In this document: positions 43,468 through 52,801 of the stretch, one piece after another
Position numbering within the stretch: the stretch's first letter is position 1
Layout of the letters: each line of letters starts with the position of its first letter
From: Planotetraspora kaengkrachanensis
Lineage (GTDB): Bacteria > Actinomycetota > Actinomycetes > Streptosporangiales > Streptosporangiaceae
Length of the DNA: 64,000 bases
Reading direction: 5' to 3'
Assembly: GCF_016862895.1 (NCBI RefSeq)
Contig: NZ_BONV01000014.1
Span: forward strand, 1 to 64,000
The notes under the pieces: model-generated
The model's database searches: none
Seen by the model: only the letters and a program-made list of their open reading frames with translations
What the model was told of the DNA's origin: nothing
Translations under genes and position numbers: made by a program

Positions 43468-45290
43468 CCATGGCGGCCATGAAGGTGGCCGTCCTGCGCA
43501 ACTCGATGAACAGCCAGAAGGCCGGTCTCGTCGTCGCAGGAGCCGTGCTCGGCCTCATCCTGGCCGGTGGCACCATCGCCGTCGCGTTCGTCGGCGATCC
43601 GAACGCGGGCTCGGTCACGGGGTGGCACACCGGAGACCTGCTGGCCGCCGCGTACGCGGTCTGGATGCTCGGCTGGATCTTCGGGCCGGTCTTCATCGGA
43701 GGCGGCGACGAGACCCTGCGCCCCGAATACTTCACCCTTGTCGGGCTGCGGCCCCGGCGCCTCGCCTTCGGGCTGCTCACCGCGTCCTTCATCGGAGTCG
43801 CCCCGGCGGTCAGCCTGGTGGCCCTGGCCGCACTGGTGGTCTTCGGCGTGCGCGTCGGCTCGGCGGTCCCGGTGCTGATCGCGCTCCCGGCAGTGCTGCT
43901 GTCGCTGGTGGTCTTCGTCCTGCTGTCCCGCGTCGCGACCGCTGTCATGGGGCTGGCGCTGCGGTCGCGGGTCGGCGCGATCGCAGCGGGGCTCAGCAAC
44001 GGCGTGATTCTCGCCGCGCTCGGTCAGGGGTGGGTCTTCTTCGTCGCCTTCCAGCAGGTGGGCGGGATTCCGCCCACGGCGTCGGCCATCCTGCGGTACC
44101 TCCCGTCCGGCTGGGGCCTGATCGCCGTCGAGGCGGCCGCCGAAGGGGCGTTGCCGCGCGCGGCCGCCGCGCTCGCCGCGATGTGCCTCCTGATCGTGCT
44201 GCTGCTGGGCGCGTGGGCGGCGCTGCTCACCCGGCGCACCTCCGCGGCCCGGCCGTCCGTCCGCGGCAGGCGGCCGATGACGGCCGCGTCCGCACAGGGC
44301 GCAGTCGTGGCCAAGGAGTTGCGCACCTGGACCCGCGACCTGGTGCGCAACCACCAGCTCACCTTCGCCCTGGCCTATGCCGTCTTCTTCACCTCGTGCA
44401 TGCTCTTCATGGGCATGAACGGCCTGCTGCCGTACACGGGCGCGGTCTTCATCCTCATGGCGGGCGCGATGTCGGCCAACCTGTACGGCACGGACGGCAC
44501 GGTCCTGTGGCTCACCCTGATGACGCCGGGGGCCTCCGAGGTCCGGGGCCGGCAGTGGGCGTGGCTGCTGACCGTCGGCCCGGTGGGCCTGGCGCTGACG
44601 GTCGCCGGCGCCGCGATCACAGGCGGCCCGTGGCCGCTGCCGCTCGCCCTGACAGCCGCCCTGCTCGGCGGCGCGGCGGGCATCGTCCCGCTGATCTCGG
44701 TCTACGCGCTCGTGCCCGGCATCGATCCGCACCGGCGGGGCGGCAATCCGCTGCGCTCCTCCGAGGACGACGGCTCGCTGACCGGCCTCGCCTACGCCGT
44801 GATCGGGCTGGGCGGGCTCACCGGCGTGCCCGCCGGACTGGTCGCCTCCTCCTACGGCTGGCCGGGAGTCGCGGTGGGGATCGCGACCGGGGCGCTGTGC
44901 GTGTGGGGGTTGGGCGCGCTGGCCGAGAGCAGGCTGGGATCCCACGGCCCCGAGCTGCTGCAGACGATGCGCACGGGCAAACGTGCGCAGTCCGCGTCGG
45001 CGAGGTGGAAGAAGTTCGACGACCTGCCGAAGCGCGACCAGATCATCGCGACCGTCGGCTGGTCGTTGGGCGCGATCCCGCTGTTCCCGCAGGGCATCGT
45101 CGCCGGCGTCCAGAAGGCCAACGGCACGACGGAGAAGAGCTGGTTCCTCGCCCTCCACGTGCCCGACCCGTGGGGATGGCCGGTGGTCGTCTTCATGGTC
45201 CTGCTCGGCATCGCCATGTACGGCGGGGCGTTGTGGGTCTCCTACCGCCCGCGCCCGAAGGAAGAGGCGGTCGCGGCGGCGGCGACCTAG
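43452..45290 (+). CDS. ABC-2 type transporter membrane subunit
   Basis: 612 residues with about 12-14 hydrophobic segments, an unusually large single permease rather than the typical six-helix unit, consistent with two fused halves. ATG at 43452 with AAGGAG five bases before. A cytoplasmic loop near residues 500-545 (KRAQSASARWKKFDDLPKRD) may contact the ATPase. An exporter is likely; cargo unknown. Confidence 0.87.
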   Translation: MAVALTMAAMKVAVLRNSMNSQKAGLVVAGAVLGLILAGGTIAVAFVGDPNAGSVTGWHTGDLLAAAYAVWMLGWIFGPVFIGGGDETLRPEYFTLVGLRPRRLAFGLLTASFIGVAPAVSLVALAALVVFGVRVGSAVPVLIALPAVLLSLVVFVLLSRVATAVMGLALRSRVGAIAAGLSNGVILAALGQGWVFFVAFQQVGGIPPTASAILRYLPSGWGLIAVEAAAEGALPRAAAALAAMCLLIVLLLGAWAALLTRRTSAARPSVRGRRPMTAASAQGAVVAKELRTWTRDLVRNHQLTFALAYAVFFTSCMLFMGMNGLLPYTGAVFILMAGAMSANLYGTDGTVLWLTLMTPGASEVRGRQWAWLLTVGPVGLALTVAGAAITGGPWPLPLALTAALLGGAAGIVPLISVYALVPGIDPHRRGGNPLRSSEDDGSLTGLAYAVIGLGGLTGVPAGLVASSYGWPGVAVGIATGALCVWGLGALAESRLGSHGPELLQTMRTGKRAQSASARWKKFDDLPKRDQIIATVGWSLGAIPLFPQGIVAGVQKANGTTEKSWFLALHVPDPWGWPVVVFMVLLGIAMYGGALWVSYRPRPKEEAVAAAAT

Positions 45291-45297
45291 GACCCGT

Positions 45298-46134
45298 TCA
45301 CGCGGGTTGCTCGGCGACGCGCTCGGCGAGCACCCGCAACTGCTCGGCCGCGTGGCTGCCGTCGACGGCGGTGAACACCAGCAGCCGCAGGTCCTCGCTC
45401 TCGCTGGCGAAGGTCTGGCACTCGAGCTCGATGAGGCCAAGCTCGGGGTGCACGATCCGCTTGCTGTCGAGCCTGCGCACGGCGACCTCGTGCCGGTCCC
45501 ACAGGTCGGCGAACTCGCTGCTCTCGTGACGGAGCCGCTCGACGAGTTCGTCGGCGTACGGGTCGGCTCCCCGGCGCGCCAGCCCGGCCCGGAACTCGGC
45601 GACCTGGACGCGGCTGTGGTGGTCGTGCTCCTCGGCGGGGTAGATCCGGCGGGCGGTGGGGTCGGTGAACCAGCGCCACAGGAAGCTCCGGGCGAAGCCG
45701 GTGAAGTCCGTCTGGTCGCCCAGCAGGGCCCGCGCCATCCGGTTCTGCGCGGGGATCTCCGCGAGGTCGGTCACCACCTGCGCGGGGGTGTCGTGGAGCC
45801 GGTCGAGCAGGCGCAGCGTCGCGGCGCGCACCGGCGCGGAGGACACCTGCCGGAACGGCGCGTTGTAGCCGGCCAGGCGGTAGAGATGGTCGCGCTCGTC
45901 CGGATCGAGGCGCAGTGCCCTGGCGATGGCGGAGACCATCTGCTCAGAAGGCTGGGAGCCGCGCTGCTGCTCCAGCCGGCTGTAGGAGTCGACGGACATG
46001 CCGACCAGGATCGCGACCTCCTCGCGGCGCAGCCCCGGGGTACGGCGACGCGTCCCCATGGCGAGGCCGAGCTCACGGGGATGGAGGGATTCGCGTCGGC
46101 GGCGGAGGAAATCCGCGAGTTGCGGCCGGTCCAC
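45298..46134 (-). CDS. MmyB-like helix-turn-helix regulator
   Basis: 278 residues. N-terminal XRE-type helix-turn-helix (RRTPGLRREEVAILVGMSVDSYSRLEQ) and the C-terminal MmyB ligand-binding domain (FARSFLWRWFTDPTARRIYP). In actinomycetes these often control a neighbouring oxidoreductase; here the aldo-keto reductase gene is divergent, 201 bp away. GTG start at 46134. Confidence 0.88.
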   Translation of the reverse strand: MDRPQLADFLRRRRESLHPRELGLAMGTRRRTPGLRREEVAILVGMSVDSYSRLEQQRGSQPSEQMVSAIARALRLDPDERDHLYRLAGYNAPFRQVSSAPVRAATLRLLDRLHDTPAQVVTDLAEIPAQNRMARALLGDQTDFTGFARSFLWRWFTDPTARRIYPAEEHDHHSRVQVAEFRAGLARRGADPYADELVERLRHESSEFADLWDRHEVAVRRLDSKRIVHPELGLIELECQTFASESEDLRLLVFTAVDGSHAAEQLRVLAERVAEQPA

Positions 46135-46335
46135 GCGTCCAATGTAAGCGGGCCCGGGCAGTGCCGACGTCACCCGGGCGCCTGCCTCGCCGCCGCAGCG
46201 GGGGAGAGACTCTCCCTGGATAAACGAGCCCTGCCGCACTCGCGCGGGGGATCCCATCATCGGGATGTCGTCCGTGCCCCGCGGACGGCCCGGGCGCAGG
46301 CGCCCGGTTGACTGACGAAGGATGAGGTTTCCCCC

Positions 46336-47337
46336 ATGGAGGCTCGCAAGCTCGGCGCGACCGGCCCGGTGGTCTCCGCGATCGGACTCGGCGCGATGGG
46401 CATGTCCGACCTGTACGGCCCGGCCGACGAAGCGGAGAGCATCGCCACGATCCAGGCCGCGGTCGACGCCGGGATCACCCTGATCGACACGGCCGACTTC
46501 TACGGCTCGGGCCACAACGAGATGCTGATCGGCCGGGCGCTCAAGCCGTACCGGCGCGAGGACGTGACGATCAGCGTCAAGTTCGGCTCGAGGCGTGATC
46601 CGTTCGGCGGCTGGGGCCAGGTGGGCTCCGACGTGAGCGCCGCGGCGGTCAAGGACCGGCTGGCCTTCACCCTCCGGCGGCTGAACACCGACTACGTCGA
46701 CATCTACCGCCCGACGCGGATCAACCCGCAGATCCCGGTGGAGGAGACCGTCGGCGCGATCAAGGAGATGGTGGAGGCGGGACTGGTCAGGAACATCGGC
46801 CTGTCGGAGGTGAACGCGCGGACGCTCCGCCGCGCGGCGGCGGTCCACCCGATCAGCGACCTGCAGATCGAGTATTCGCTGGTGTCCCGTGGAATCGAGG
46901 CCGAGATCCTGCCGACGGCCAGGGAACTGGGCATCGGCGTCACCGCGTACGGCGTGCTCTCCCGTGGTCTGCTGTCGGGGCACTGGACCCCCGATCGACG
47001 GCTCACCACTGGCGACTTCCGCGCGACGAGCCCCCGCTTCCAGGGTGAGAACCTGGAGGCCAACCTCAGGCTGATCGAGGCGCTGCGGGAGGTGGCCGGC
47101 GACCTGGGCGTCACGGTCGCCCAGGTCGCCATCGCCTGGGTCGCCTCGCGCGGCGAGGACATCGTGCCGCTGGTGGGCGCCCGCCGTCGCGACCGCCTCG
47201 GCGAGTCGCTCGGCGCCCTTTCGCTGACACTCGACCAGGAGGCGCTGGCCCGTATCGAGAGCGCCGTGCCCCTGGGCGCGGCGGCCGGCAACCGGTACGC
47301 CGACGCCGTCCTCCAGACGATGGACAGCGAGCACTGA
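46336..47337 (+). CDS. aldo-keto reductase
   Basis: 333 residues, NADPH-dependent carbonyl reductase fold: LGATGPVVSAIGLGAMGMSD, DTADFYGSGHNE with the catalytic Asp/Tyr, SVKFGS with the Lys, and a C-terminal cofactor loop VPLVGARRRDRL. The usual catalytic His (QxHR) is replaced: VDIYRPTR. Several related sequences carry the same RPxR variant, so activity may persist. Probably controlled by the divergent MmyB-type regulator. Confidence 0.88.
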   Translation: MEARKLGATGPVVSAIGLGAMGMSDLYGPADEAESIATIQAAVDAGITLIDTADFYGSGHNEMLIGRALKPYRREDVTISVKFGSRRDPFGGWGQVGSDVSAAAVKDRLAFTLRRLNTDYVDIYRPTRINPQIPVEETVGAIKEMVEAGLVRNIGLSEVNARTLRRAAAVHPISDLQIEYSLVSRGIEAEILPTARELGIGVTAYGVLSRGLLSGHWTPDRRLTTGDFRATSPRFQGENLEANLRLIEALREVAGDLGVTVAQVAIAWVASRGEDIVPLVGARRRDRLGESLGALSLTLDQEALARIESAVPLGAAAGNRYADAVLQTMDSEH

Positions 47338-47403
47338 CGATCCGCCCTCCGGCCCCCCGTCTGGCCCGCTCCGCCGGGTGCGGGACGGGACGGGCCGAGC
47401 CGG

Positions 47404-48390
47404 TCAGCCGCCGAGGTTCTCGCGACCGTGCGGAGCCTCCCAGTCGGCTTCGCGCGGTTCCACCTCGATGCGGGCCGGGCCGTCGTTGAGGAACGAGGCT
47501 CCGGTGAAGCGGAAGGATCCGAAGTCGGTGGTGGTCCGGAACGCGTCGTGCTGATAGAGGTCACGGGCGTAGGCCCACAGGTGGGGGAAGCCCGTCAGCG
47601 GACGCTCGCTGATCTTGCCGAGCGGGTTGTACCCGAGGTCGAACCGGGCGAGGGTCACCCACAGCCGGACGTCGGACTCCGTGATGTGGTCCCCGAACAG
47701 GAACCGGCGGTCCGCCAGCCGGGCGTCGAGGTCGTCCAGGGTCGCGATCAGCGTGTGGCGCAGTTCGTCGTAGTCCTCCTGGGTGGTCGCCCCGGCGACC
47801 CGGTAGGTGCCGTTGTTGACCTTGCGGTAGATCTCGTCGTTCAGCGAGTCGATCTGCGGCCGCAGGTCTTCCGGGTAGAGCCGGACGGCCGGGTCGCCCC
47901 ACTCCTCGAACTGGGTGCCGAGGTCGATGGTGATGTCCGGGAAGTTGTTGCTGACGATCTTTCCGGTCGCCCGGTCCCAGAGCACCGGCACCGACAGGTG
48001 GCCCGGATAACCCGGTTCGGTCGCGTCGTAGGCCTGCTGGAGGAACAGGAACCCGTTCACCGGGTCGGCCCCGCGGCGCTCACGGAACGCCCATCCGCGG
48101 GCGTCCCGCTCGTCGTCGACGTAGGAGAGCGAGACCGCCCCGTCGAGGCCCTTGAGCGAGCGGACGATCGCTGTGCGCTGCGCCCAGGGGCAGAACCACC
48201 CGACGTAGAGGTGGTACCGGCCGGGCTCGGCGGGAAAGCCGCTCGACCCGTCGGCGGTGATCCGGCCCTGGAAGGGGTAGCGCGGGCGGTTGAACCCCGA
48301 GGCGGTGTCGATCCGCCCCGGCCCGTAAGGACCGTGGGTCTCGATGTCCACCGGGGGCGCGTATACGGGGGATCGCGAGGGTGCGGTCAT
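47404..48390 (-). CDS. glutathionyl-hydroquinone reductase-like (Xi-class GST)
   Basis: 328 residues. The active-site region HLYVGWFCPWAQRTAIV carries the CPWA Cys of the Xi class, and VPVLWDRATGKIVSNNFPDI contacts the thiol. Actinomycetes normally use mycothiol, so a mycothiol-linked hydroquinone substrate is expected. Stand-alone and convergent with the aldo-keto reductase gene. Confidence 0.88.
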   Translation of the reverse strand: MTAPSRSPVYAPPVDIETHGPYGPGRIDTASGFNRPRYPFQGRITADGSSGFPAEPGRYHLYVGWFCPWAQRTAIVRSLKGLDGAVSLSYVDDERDARGWAFRERRGADPVNGFLFLQQAYDATEPGYPGHLSVPVLWDRATGKIVSNNFPDITIDLGTQFEEWGDPAVRLYPEDLRPQIDSLNDEIYRKVNNGTYRVAGATTQEDYDELRHTLIATLDDLDARLADRRFLFGDHITESDVRLWVTLARFDLGYNPLGKISERPLTGFPHLWAYARDLYQHDAFRTTTDFGSFRFTGASFLNDGPARIEVEPREADWEAPHGRENLGG

Positions 48391-48537
48391 GACGTCACCT
48401 TCCGAGCAGTGGCCGGTTGTGTCTCATCAAACCCTTGATTCCTACCAGAGGAATATGAAATCTGTGATCCGTAACTGTGATCGTCCCCGTGCGGCGCCGG
48501 GGGTTCAACCCCGCCCGGTTTCCCGTGCCGGAGCCGA

Positions 48538-48555
48538 TGTGAGGTGATCCTCACA
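48538..48555. promoter_or_regulatory. inverted repeat upstream of the ABC exporter gene
   Basis: TGTGAGG, four bases, CCTCACA: a perfect 7-bp inverted repeat, 66 bp before the start codon of the gene at 48622. Candidate repressor site; no regulator is adjacent. Confidence 0.5.
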
Positions 48556-48621
48556 ATGTCGTGAAATATCCCGTTAACCCAATGATGTCAGGATCTTCGG
48601 GGACTGACAGAGGGGTGGGCA

Positions 48622-50373
48622 GTGACGGCTCTGGATCATCGTTACCGTGGGGAACATCCGGTCCGGACGTTGGCCTACCTGTTCAGCGAGGACCGCCGGG
48701 GCATCGCCGTCGCCGTCGTCGCGTTCATGGTGAAGCACAGCCCGACCTGGACGCTCCCACTGATCACCGCCAACGTGATCGACGTGCTGGTGGCGCACCG
48801 GCCGGTCGCGGAGTTGTGGGTCAACACGGGCGCGCTGCTGTTCCTGCTCGTCCTCAACTATCCCGGGCACGTCCTCTACGTCCGCACCATGCACGGCGCC
48901 ATCCGCCGGATGGGCACCCGGGTCCGGTCGGCGCTGTGCCGCCGCATGCAGGACCTGTCGATCGGCTACCACGCCAGGGTCAGCGCCGGAGTCCTGCAGA
49001 CCAAGGTCATCCGCGACGTCGAGGTCGTCGAGCAGATGGCGCAGCAGGCGAGCGACGGTGGACTGGCCGCGCTCGCCATGCTCGCCGGCGGCCTGGGGGT
49101 GATCGCGTTCAAGGTGCCGCTCGCGCTGCCGGTCTTCCTTCTCGTCGTCCCGGCAGCCTCGGTCCTCGTGATGCGCATGCGCGGCCGGATGAGGTCCGAC
49201 AACGAGAGCTTCCGCCAGGAGGTCGAGCGGCTCTCCTCGCGAGTGAGTGAGATGACCACGCTCATCCCGATCACCCGGGCGCACGGGCTGGAGCAGGACG
49301 CGCTGCGCCGGGTCGACCGCACCCTGAGCAAGGTCCTGCGCACCGGCCTGCGTCTCGACCTGGTCAACGGCAGGTTCGGCTCGCTCGCCTGGATCATCCT
49401 CAACATGGTGGGGGTCGGCTTCCTCGCCGGGTCGGCGCTGGTCGCCTACTACGGCGTGCTGCCGATCACCCCGGGCGACGTGGTCATGCTCAGCACCTTC
49501 TTCGCCACCCTCACCACGGCGGTCACCACTCTGATGAGCCTCACCCCCGTGATCGGCAAGGGACTCGAGGCGGTCCGGTCCATCGGAGAGGTGCTCGAGG
49601 CGCCCGACCTGGAGCAGAACGCGGGCAAGGACGAGGTCGCCCAGGTCACGGGCAGGATCGAGTTCCGCGACGTGTCCTACGCCTACGAACCGGGCCGTCC
49701 GGCGATCGAGGATCTCGACCTCACCGTGACGCCGGGCGAGACGGTCGCGCTGGTCGGCGCGTCGGGCGCGGGCAAGTCCACCGTGCTCAACCTCGTCATC
49801 GGCTTCCTGCGGCCCACGTCGGGTGCGATCCTCCTGGACGGCAGGGACATGGAGACCCTCGACCTGCGGACCTACCGGCGCTTCCTGTCGGTGGTGCCCC
49901 AGGAGTCGATCCTCTTCGAAGGCAGCATCAGGGAGAACGTCACCTACGGCATGCGCGACGTTCCGGAGGAGACCGTACGGGTGGCGCTGCGCGACGCCAA
50001 CGCCCTGGAGTTCATCGACCGGCTCCCGGACGGGCTGGACACGGTCGTCGGCGAGAGGGGCGCCCGGCTGTCGGGCGGCCAGAAGCAGCGACTGGCCATC
50101 GCCCGCGCGCTGATCCGCGACCCCCGGGTGCTGATCCTCGACGAGGCGACCTCCGCGCTCGACTCGCATTCCGAGGCGCTGGTGCAGGAGGCGCTCGCCC
50201 GGCTCGTGGCCGGCCGTACCGTCTTCGTGGTCGCGCACCGCCTGTCCACCATCCGCGGCGCGGACCGGATCGTAGTGATGGCCGACGGGCGGATCGCGGA
50301 GATCGGCTCGCACGACGACCTGCTCCGCGACGGCGGCCTCTACTCGGGGTTGCAGGCGGCGCAGGCCGGCTGA
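48622..50373 (+). CDS. ABC exporter with fused membrane and ATPase domains
   Basis: 583 residues: six-helix membrane domain in the first 320 residues, then an ATPase with Walker A GASGAGKST, signature LSGGQKQR and Walker B LILDEATSALDS. It should work as a homodimer, exporting lipid, peptide or drug; the cargo is unknown. GTG start at 48622. The 3' end overlaps the convergent kinase gene by 34 bp. Confidence 0.9.
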   Translation: MTALDHRYRGEHPVRTLAYLFSEDRRGIAVAVVAFMVKHSPTWTLPLITANVIDVLVAHRPVAELWVNTGALLFLLVLNYPGHVLYVRTMHGAIRRMGTRVRSALCRRMQDLSIGYHARVSAGVLQTKVIRDVEVVEQMAQQASDGGLAALAMLAGGLGVIAFKVPLALPVFLLVVPAASVLVMRMRGRMRSDNESFRQEVERLSSRVSEMTTLIPITRAHGLEQDALRRVDRTLSKVLRTGLRLDLVNGRFGSLAWIILNMVGVGFLAGSALVAYYGVLPITPGDVVMLSTFFATLTTAVTTLMSLTPVIGKGLEAVRSIGEVLEAPDLEQNAGKDEVAQVTGRIEFRDVSYAYEPGRPAIEDLDLTVTPGETVALVGASGAGKSTVLNLVIGFLRPTSGAILLDGRDMETLDLRTYRRFLSVVPQESILFEGSIRENVTYGMRDVPEETVRVALRDANALEFIDRLPDGLDTVVGERGARLSGGQKQRLAIARALIRDPRVLILDEATSALDSHSEALVQEALARLVAGRTVFVVAHRLSTIRGADRIVVMADGRIAEIGSHDDLLRDGGLYSGLQAAQAG

Positions 50374-50894
50374 GCGTCGAGGAGCCGCCGGGCGTCGCGG
50401 CGCGATCGCAGGCGCACGAACCGCAGGTGGGCGTGCTCACCGGAGGCAGCGGCCCGTGCGTAGCGGTCCCGGTAGACGCGGTGTCTCGTCCACGCCCACA
50501 TCACGACGCTCTCATGCGGATCGAGTGTGGTGAGGTTGCGCCAGCGCTCCCTGTTGCCGTTCCACAGTTCGGCCCCGGTGGCGGCCCTGCGCAGCGTGCG
50601 GGTGACGACCTGCCACATGACGACGGCCCGCGGAGGATCGAGCCAGACGACCGTGTCGGCCCTGGCCCACAGCAGATCGCGCACGGCGCTGTAGTTGCCG
50701 TCGACGACCCACGTGTCCTGCGCGGCGAACTCGGCCACCCGGCGGCGGAACTCGTCGTCGGGCAGCGGCTCCCAGCCCGGCTGGTGGTACCACGAGTCCA
50801 GCTCGACGTGCGGCGCACCGAGCCTGCCGGCCAGGAGACGCGCGAACGTCGTCTTGCCCGACCCGGAGTTGCCCACCACCGAGACCCTGCGCAT
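50340..50894 (-). CDS. adenylate-kinase-like (FlaR/topology-modulation-like) P-loop kinase
   Basis: 184 residues: RRVSVVGNSGSGKTTFAR (Walker A), HVELDSWYHQPGWEPL, DTWVVDGNYS and ADTVVWLDPPR match the family once called topology modulation proteins. Probable nucleotide kinase. The ATG at 50894 has CGGAGG ten bases upstream; a GTG at 50903 would be too close to it. Confidence 0.85.
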   Translation of the reverse strand: MRRVSVVGNSGSGKTTFARLLAGRLGAPHVELDSWYHQPGWEPLPDDEFRRRVAEFAAQDTWVVDGNYSAVRDLLWARADTVVWLDPPRAVVMWQVVTRTLRRAATGAELWNGNRERWRNLTTLDPHESVVMWAWTRHRVYRDRYARAAASGEHAHLRFVRLRSRRDARRLLDAQPACAACNPE

Positions 50895-51067
50895 CTGCTC
50901 CACCCTCCGGGACCCTGGCCACCGGCCGCGCCGCGCGGATATCGTGCGCGTACGGGCGAGGTGAGGAGCCTACCGATGACAGTGCGCGACGGCGATTCGG
51001 TTTCCGGCGTCGTCTGAACGAATGGGCGCCGGAAGGTAATCACCCTTCCCACCCATTGGAGCCTGTT

Positions 51068-52591
51068 TTGCGTGCCTCCGTCACGTATTTGATCATTCGC
51101 GGCTCGGCGGCCTTCGCCGCCGGCTGCGCTTTCACCCTCAATCTGGTGTACCAGGCGCAGGTCGCCGGTCTCGGCCCTCTCCAGCTCGTCATCGTCGGCA
51201 CGACGCTGGAGGTCGTCTGCCTGGTCGCGCAGGTGCCGACCGGGGTGCTGGCCGATCTGCGCAGCCGCAGGCAGTCGGTCGTCGCCGGGTATCTGCTGTT
51301 CGGGACCGGCGTGCTGATCGAGGGGACGGTTCCCCGGTTCGGTGCGATCCTCGCGGCCAACGCCGTACTGGGCGTCGGCTGGACGTTCGTCGACGGCGCC
51401 CTGGACGCGTGGGTCGTCGACGAGGTGGATCCGGCACACCTGAACCGCCTTCTCGTGCGCGGCGCGCAACTCGGCCAGGCGGCGACCGTGGCCGGCATCG
51501 GGGCCTCGGTCTGGCTGGCCGGATTCGGGCTGAACGTCCCGCTCGTCGTGGGCGCGGCCGTCTGGCTGGTCCTCGGCGTCGTCCTCGCCGCCGCGATGCC
51601 CGAGCGAGGCTTCCGGCCGCGCACGCGGCAGGCGTGGCAGGGATCGCTGCGCTCGATGCGGGACCAGGCCGGTCGCGCGGCCGCCACGGCCCGCAGAAGC
51701 CGCCCGATGAGGTTCATGCTGGCCGCGGTGTTGCTGACGGCCTTCGCGAGCGAGGGCGTCGACCGGCTCGGGCAGGTCCACTTCGTCCAGACCTGGAGCA
51801 CTCCGGCGTACTGGTTCGGTCTCATGGCCGTCGCGGCGATGGCGGGGGCGGCCGCGCTCACCGAACTGGTCCGAAGGCTGACCGACCTGACCGACCCGGC
51901 ACGTACGGTTCGCGCCCTCGCCGTCCTGCAGACGGCGGGCGCGGTCGCGACGGCCGCGTTCGCGCTGACCGGCGCGTTCTGGGTCGCCGTCCTCGCGTGG
52001 GCCGGGGCGGGCATGGCCCGGTCGGCGGCCGAGCCGGCGCGCGCCGCATGGCTGGCCCGGCAGACGGAGCCGACGAGCCGCGCGACGGTCTACTCGCTTG
52101 TCGCGCAGGCGGATTCCGCGGGCGAGCTCATGGGAGGTCCGCCCGTCGGAGTGCTCGCACAACGCGTGTCGATCGGTGCCGCGCTCGCGGCGTCGGCGGC
52201 CGTGCTCGTCCTCGCGGTGCCGTTCCTCGCCGCCGCGGGGCGGCGGCTACCAGTCGCCGGTCCACTCCGTGACGACCTCGGCGCCGTCGAGACGGCAGCG
52301 GAGGCGGAACGGACCGCGGGCGACGCCGCCGCAGATGAAGCGGCCGAGAGAGTCGGCGCCGACGGCGACCCGATCCCCGGCTCCCGTTCCCGCGCCTCCG
52401 CCGGTCTCGCCGCCGGACCCGGGGAGCGTCTCGATCGTGATCTCGGCGGGGCGCGACGGGACGAGACGGCCGACGAACGTGGAGCCGGTGGCCCCGTGCA
52501 CGACCTCCACCTCGACGGTCGTCGCGCCCCATTCGTAGGCGAGCAGGCGCGTCCCGCTGCCCGTCCGGACGGGCAGCGGCCCGGCGAGTGA
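51068..52591 (+). CDS. MFS transporter with antisense-overlap tail
   Basis: 507 residues by the open frame, from a TTG at 51068 preceded by TTGGAG six bases away (TTG 51056 lacks a site). About 12 membrane helices fill residues 1-395, with the family's VPTGVLADLRSRRQSV loop. The final about 110 residues are Ala/Arg/Asp-rich and lie exactly antisense to the gene at 52247-52738, so the tail is probably a run-on rather than a domain. Cargo unknown; a drug exporter is likely. Confidence 0.78.
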   Translation: MRASVTYLIIRGSAAFAAGCAFTLNLVYQAQVAGLGPLQLVIVGTTLEVVCLVAQVPTGVLADLRSRRQSVVAGYLLFGTGVLIEGTVPRFGAILAANAVLGVGWTFVDGALDAWVVDEVDPAHLNRLLVRGAQLGQAATVAGIGASVWLAGFGLNVPLVVGAAVWLVLGVVLAAAMPERGFRPRTRQAWQGSLRSMRDQAGRAAATARRSRPMRFMLAAVLLTAFASEGVDRLGQVHFVQTWSTPAYWFGLMAVAAMAGAAALTELVRRLTDLTDPARTVRALAVLQTAGAVATAAFALTGAFWVAVLAWAGAGMARSAAEPARAAWLARQTEPTSRATVYSLVAQADSAGELMGGPPVGVLAQRVSIGAALAASAAVLVLAVPFLAAAGRRLPVAGPLRDDLGAVETAAEAERTAGDAAADEAAERVGADGDPIPGSRSRASAGLAAGPGERLDRDLGGARRDETADERGAGGPVHDLHLDGRRAPFVGEQARPAARPDGQRPGE

Positions 52592-52738
52592 GTCGTAGGT
52601 CAGCCGGGCCAGCTCGTCGTCCATCGCGCGCAGCGCATGGGCGGCCGCCGCGGCACGGATGAGAGAGGAGGGGAGGGAATCCATGAACTCGACGGCCCGC
52701 GACAGGGTGCCTGCGAGTCGGTCGTCATCGGGGTTCAT
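52247..52738 (-). CDS. small partner protein of the S8/CHAT locus
   Basis: 163 residues. A helical N-terminus (RAVEFMDSLPSSLIRAAAAAHALRAMDDEL) is followed by a beta-sandwich-like domain (TVEVEVVHGATGSTFVGRLV ... LGRFICGGVARGPFRLRC). I recall similar proteins beside CHAT, sigma-factor or S8 genes in actinomycetes, with no assigned function. It follows the S8 gene by 63 bp on the same strand. It may regulate or anchor the proteases (inference). Confidence 0.65.
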   Translation of the reverse strand: MNPDDDRLAGTLSRAVEFMDSLPSSLIRAAAAAHALRAMDDELARLTYDSLAGPLPVRTGSGTRLLAYEWGATTVEVEVVHGATGSTFVGRLVPSRPAEITIETLPGSGGETGGGAGTGAGDRVAVGADSLGRFICGGVARGPFRLRCRLDGAEVVTEWTGDW

Positions 52739-52801
52739 GGATCCCTCGCTCGTCTGCGGCGCGAGAGCCGCCGCGAAGAGGCTCGTGGACGGACGTGCCG
52801 A

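Noticed and set aside
43008-45440. An 810-codon minus-strand frame opposite the ABC-2 permease
   Set aside because: Composition is Arg/Asp/Gln-rich without motifs and it overlaps two well-supported genes on the other strand.
46336-47337. Aldo-keto reductase as an inactive enzyme
   Set aside because: The catalytic His is replaced (RPTR), but the same variant is common in related sequences with intact Asp, Tyr and Lys, so loss of activity is not supported.
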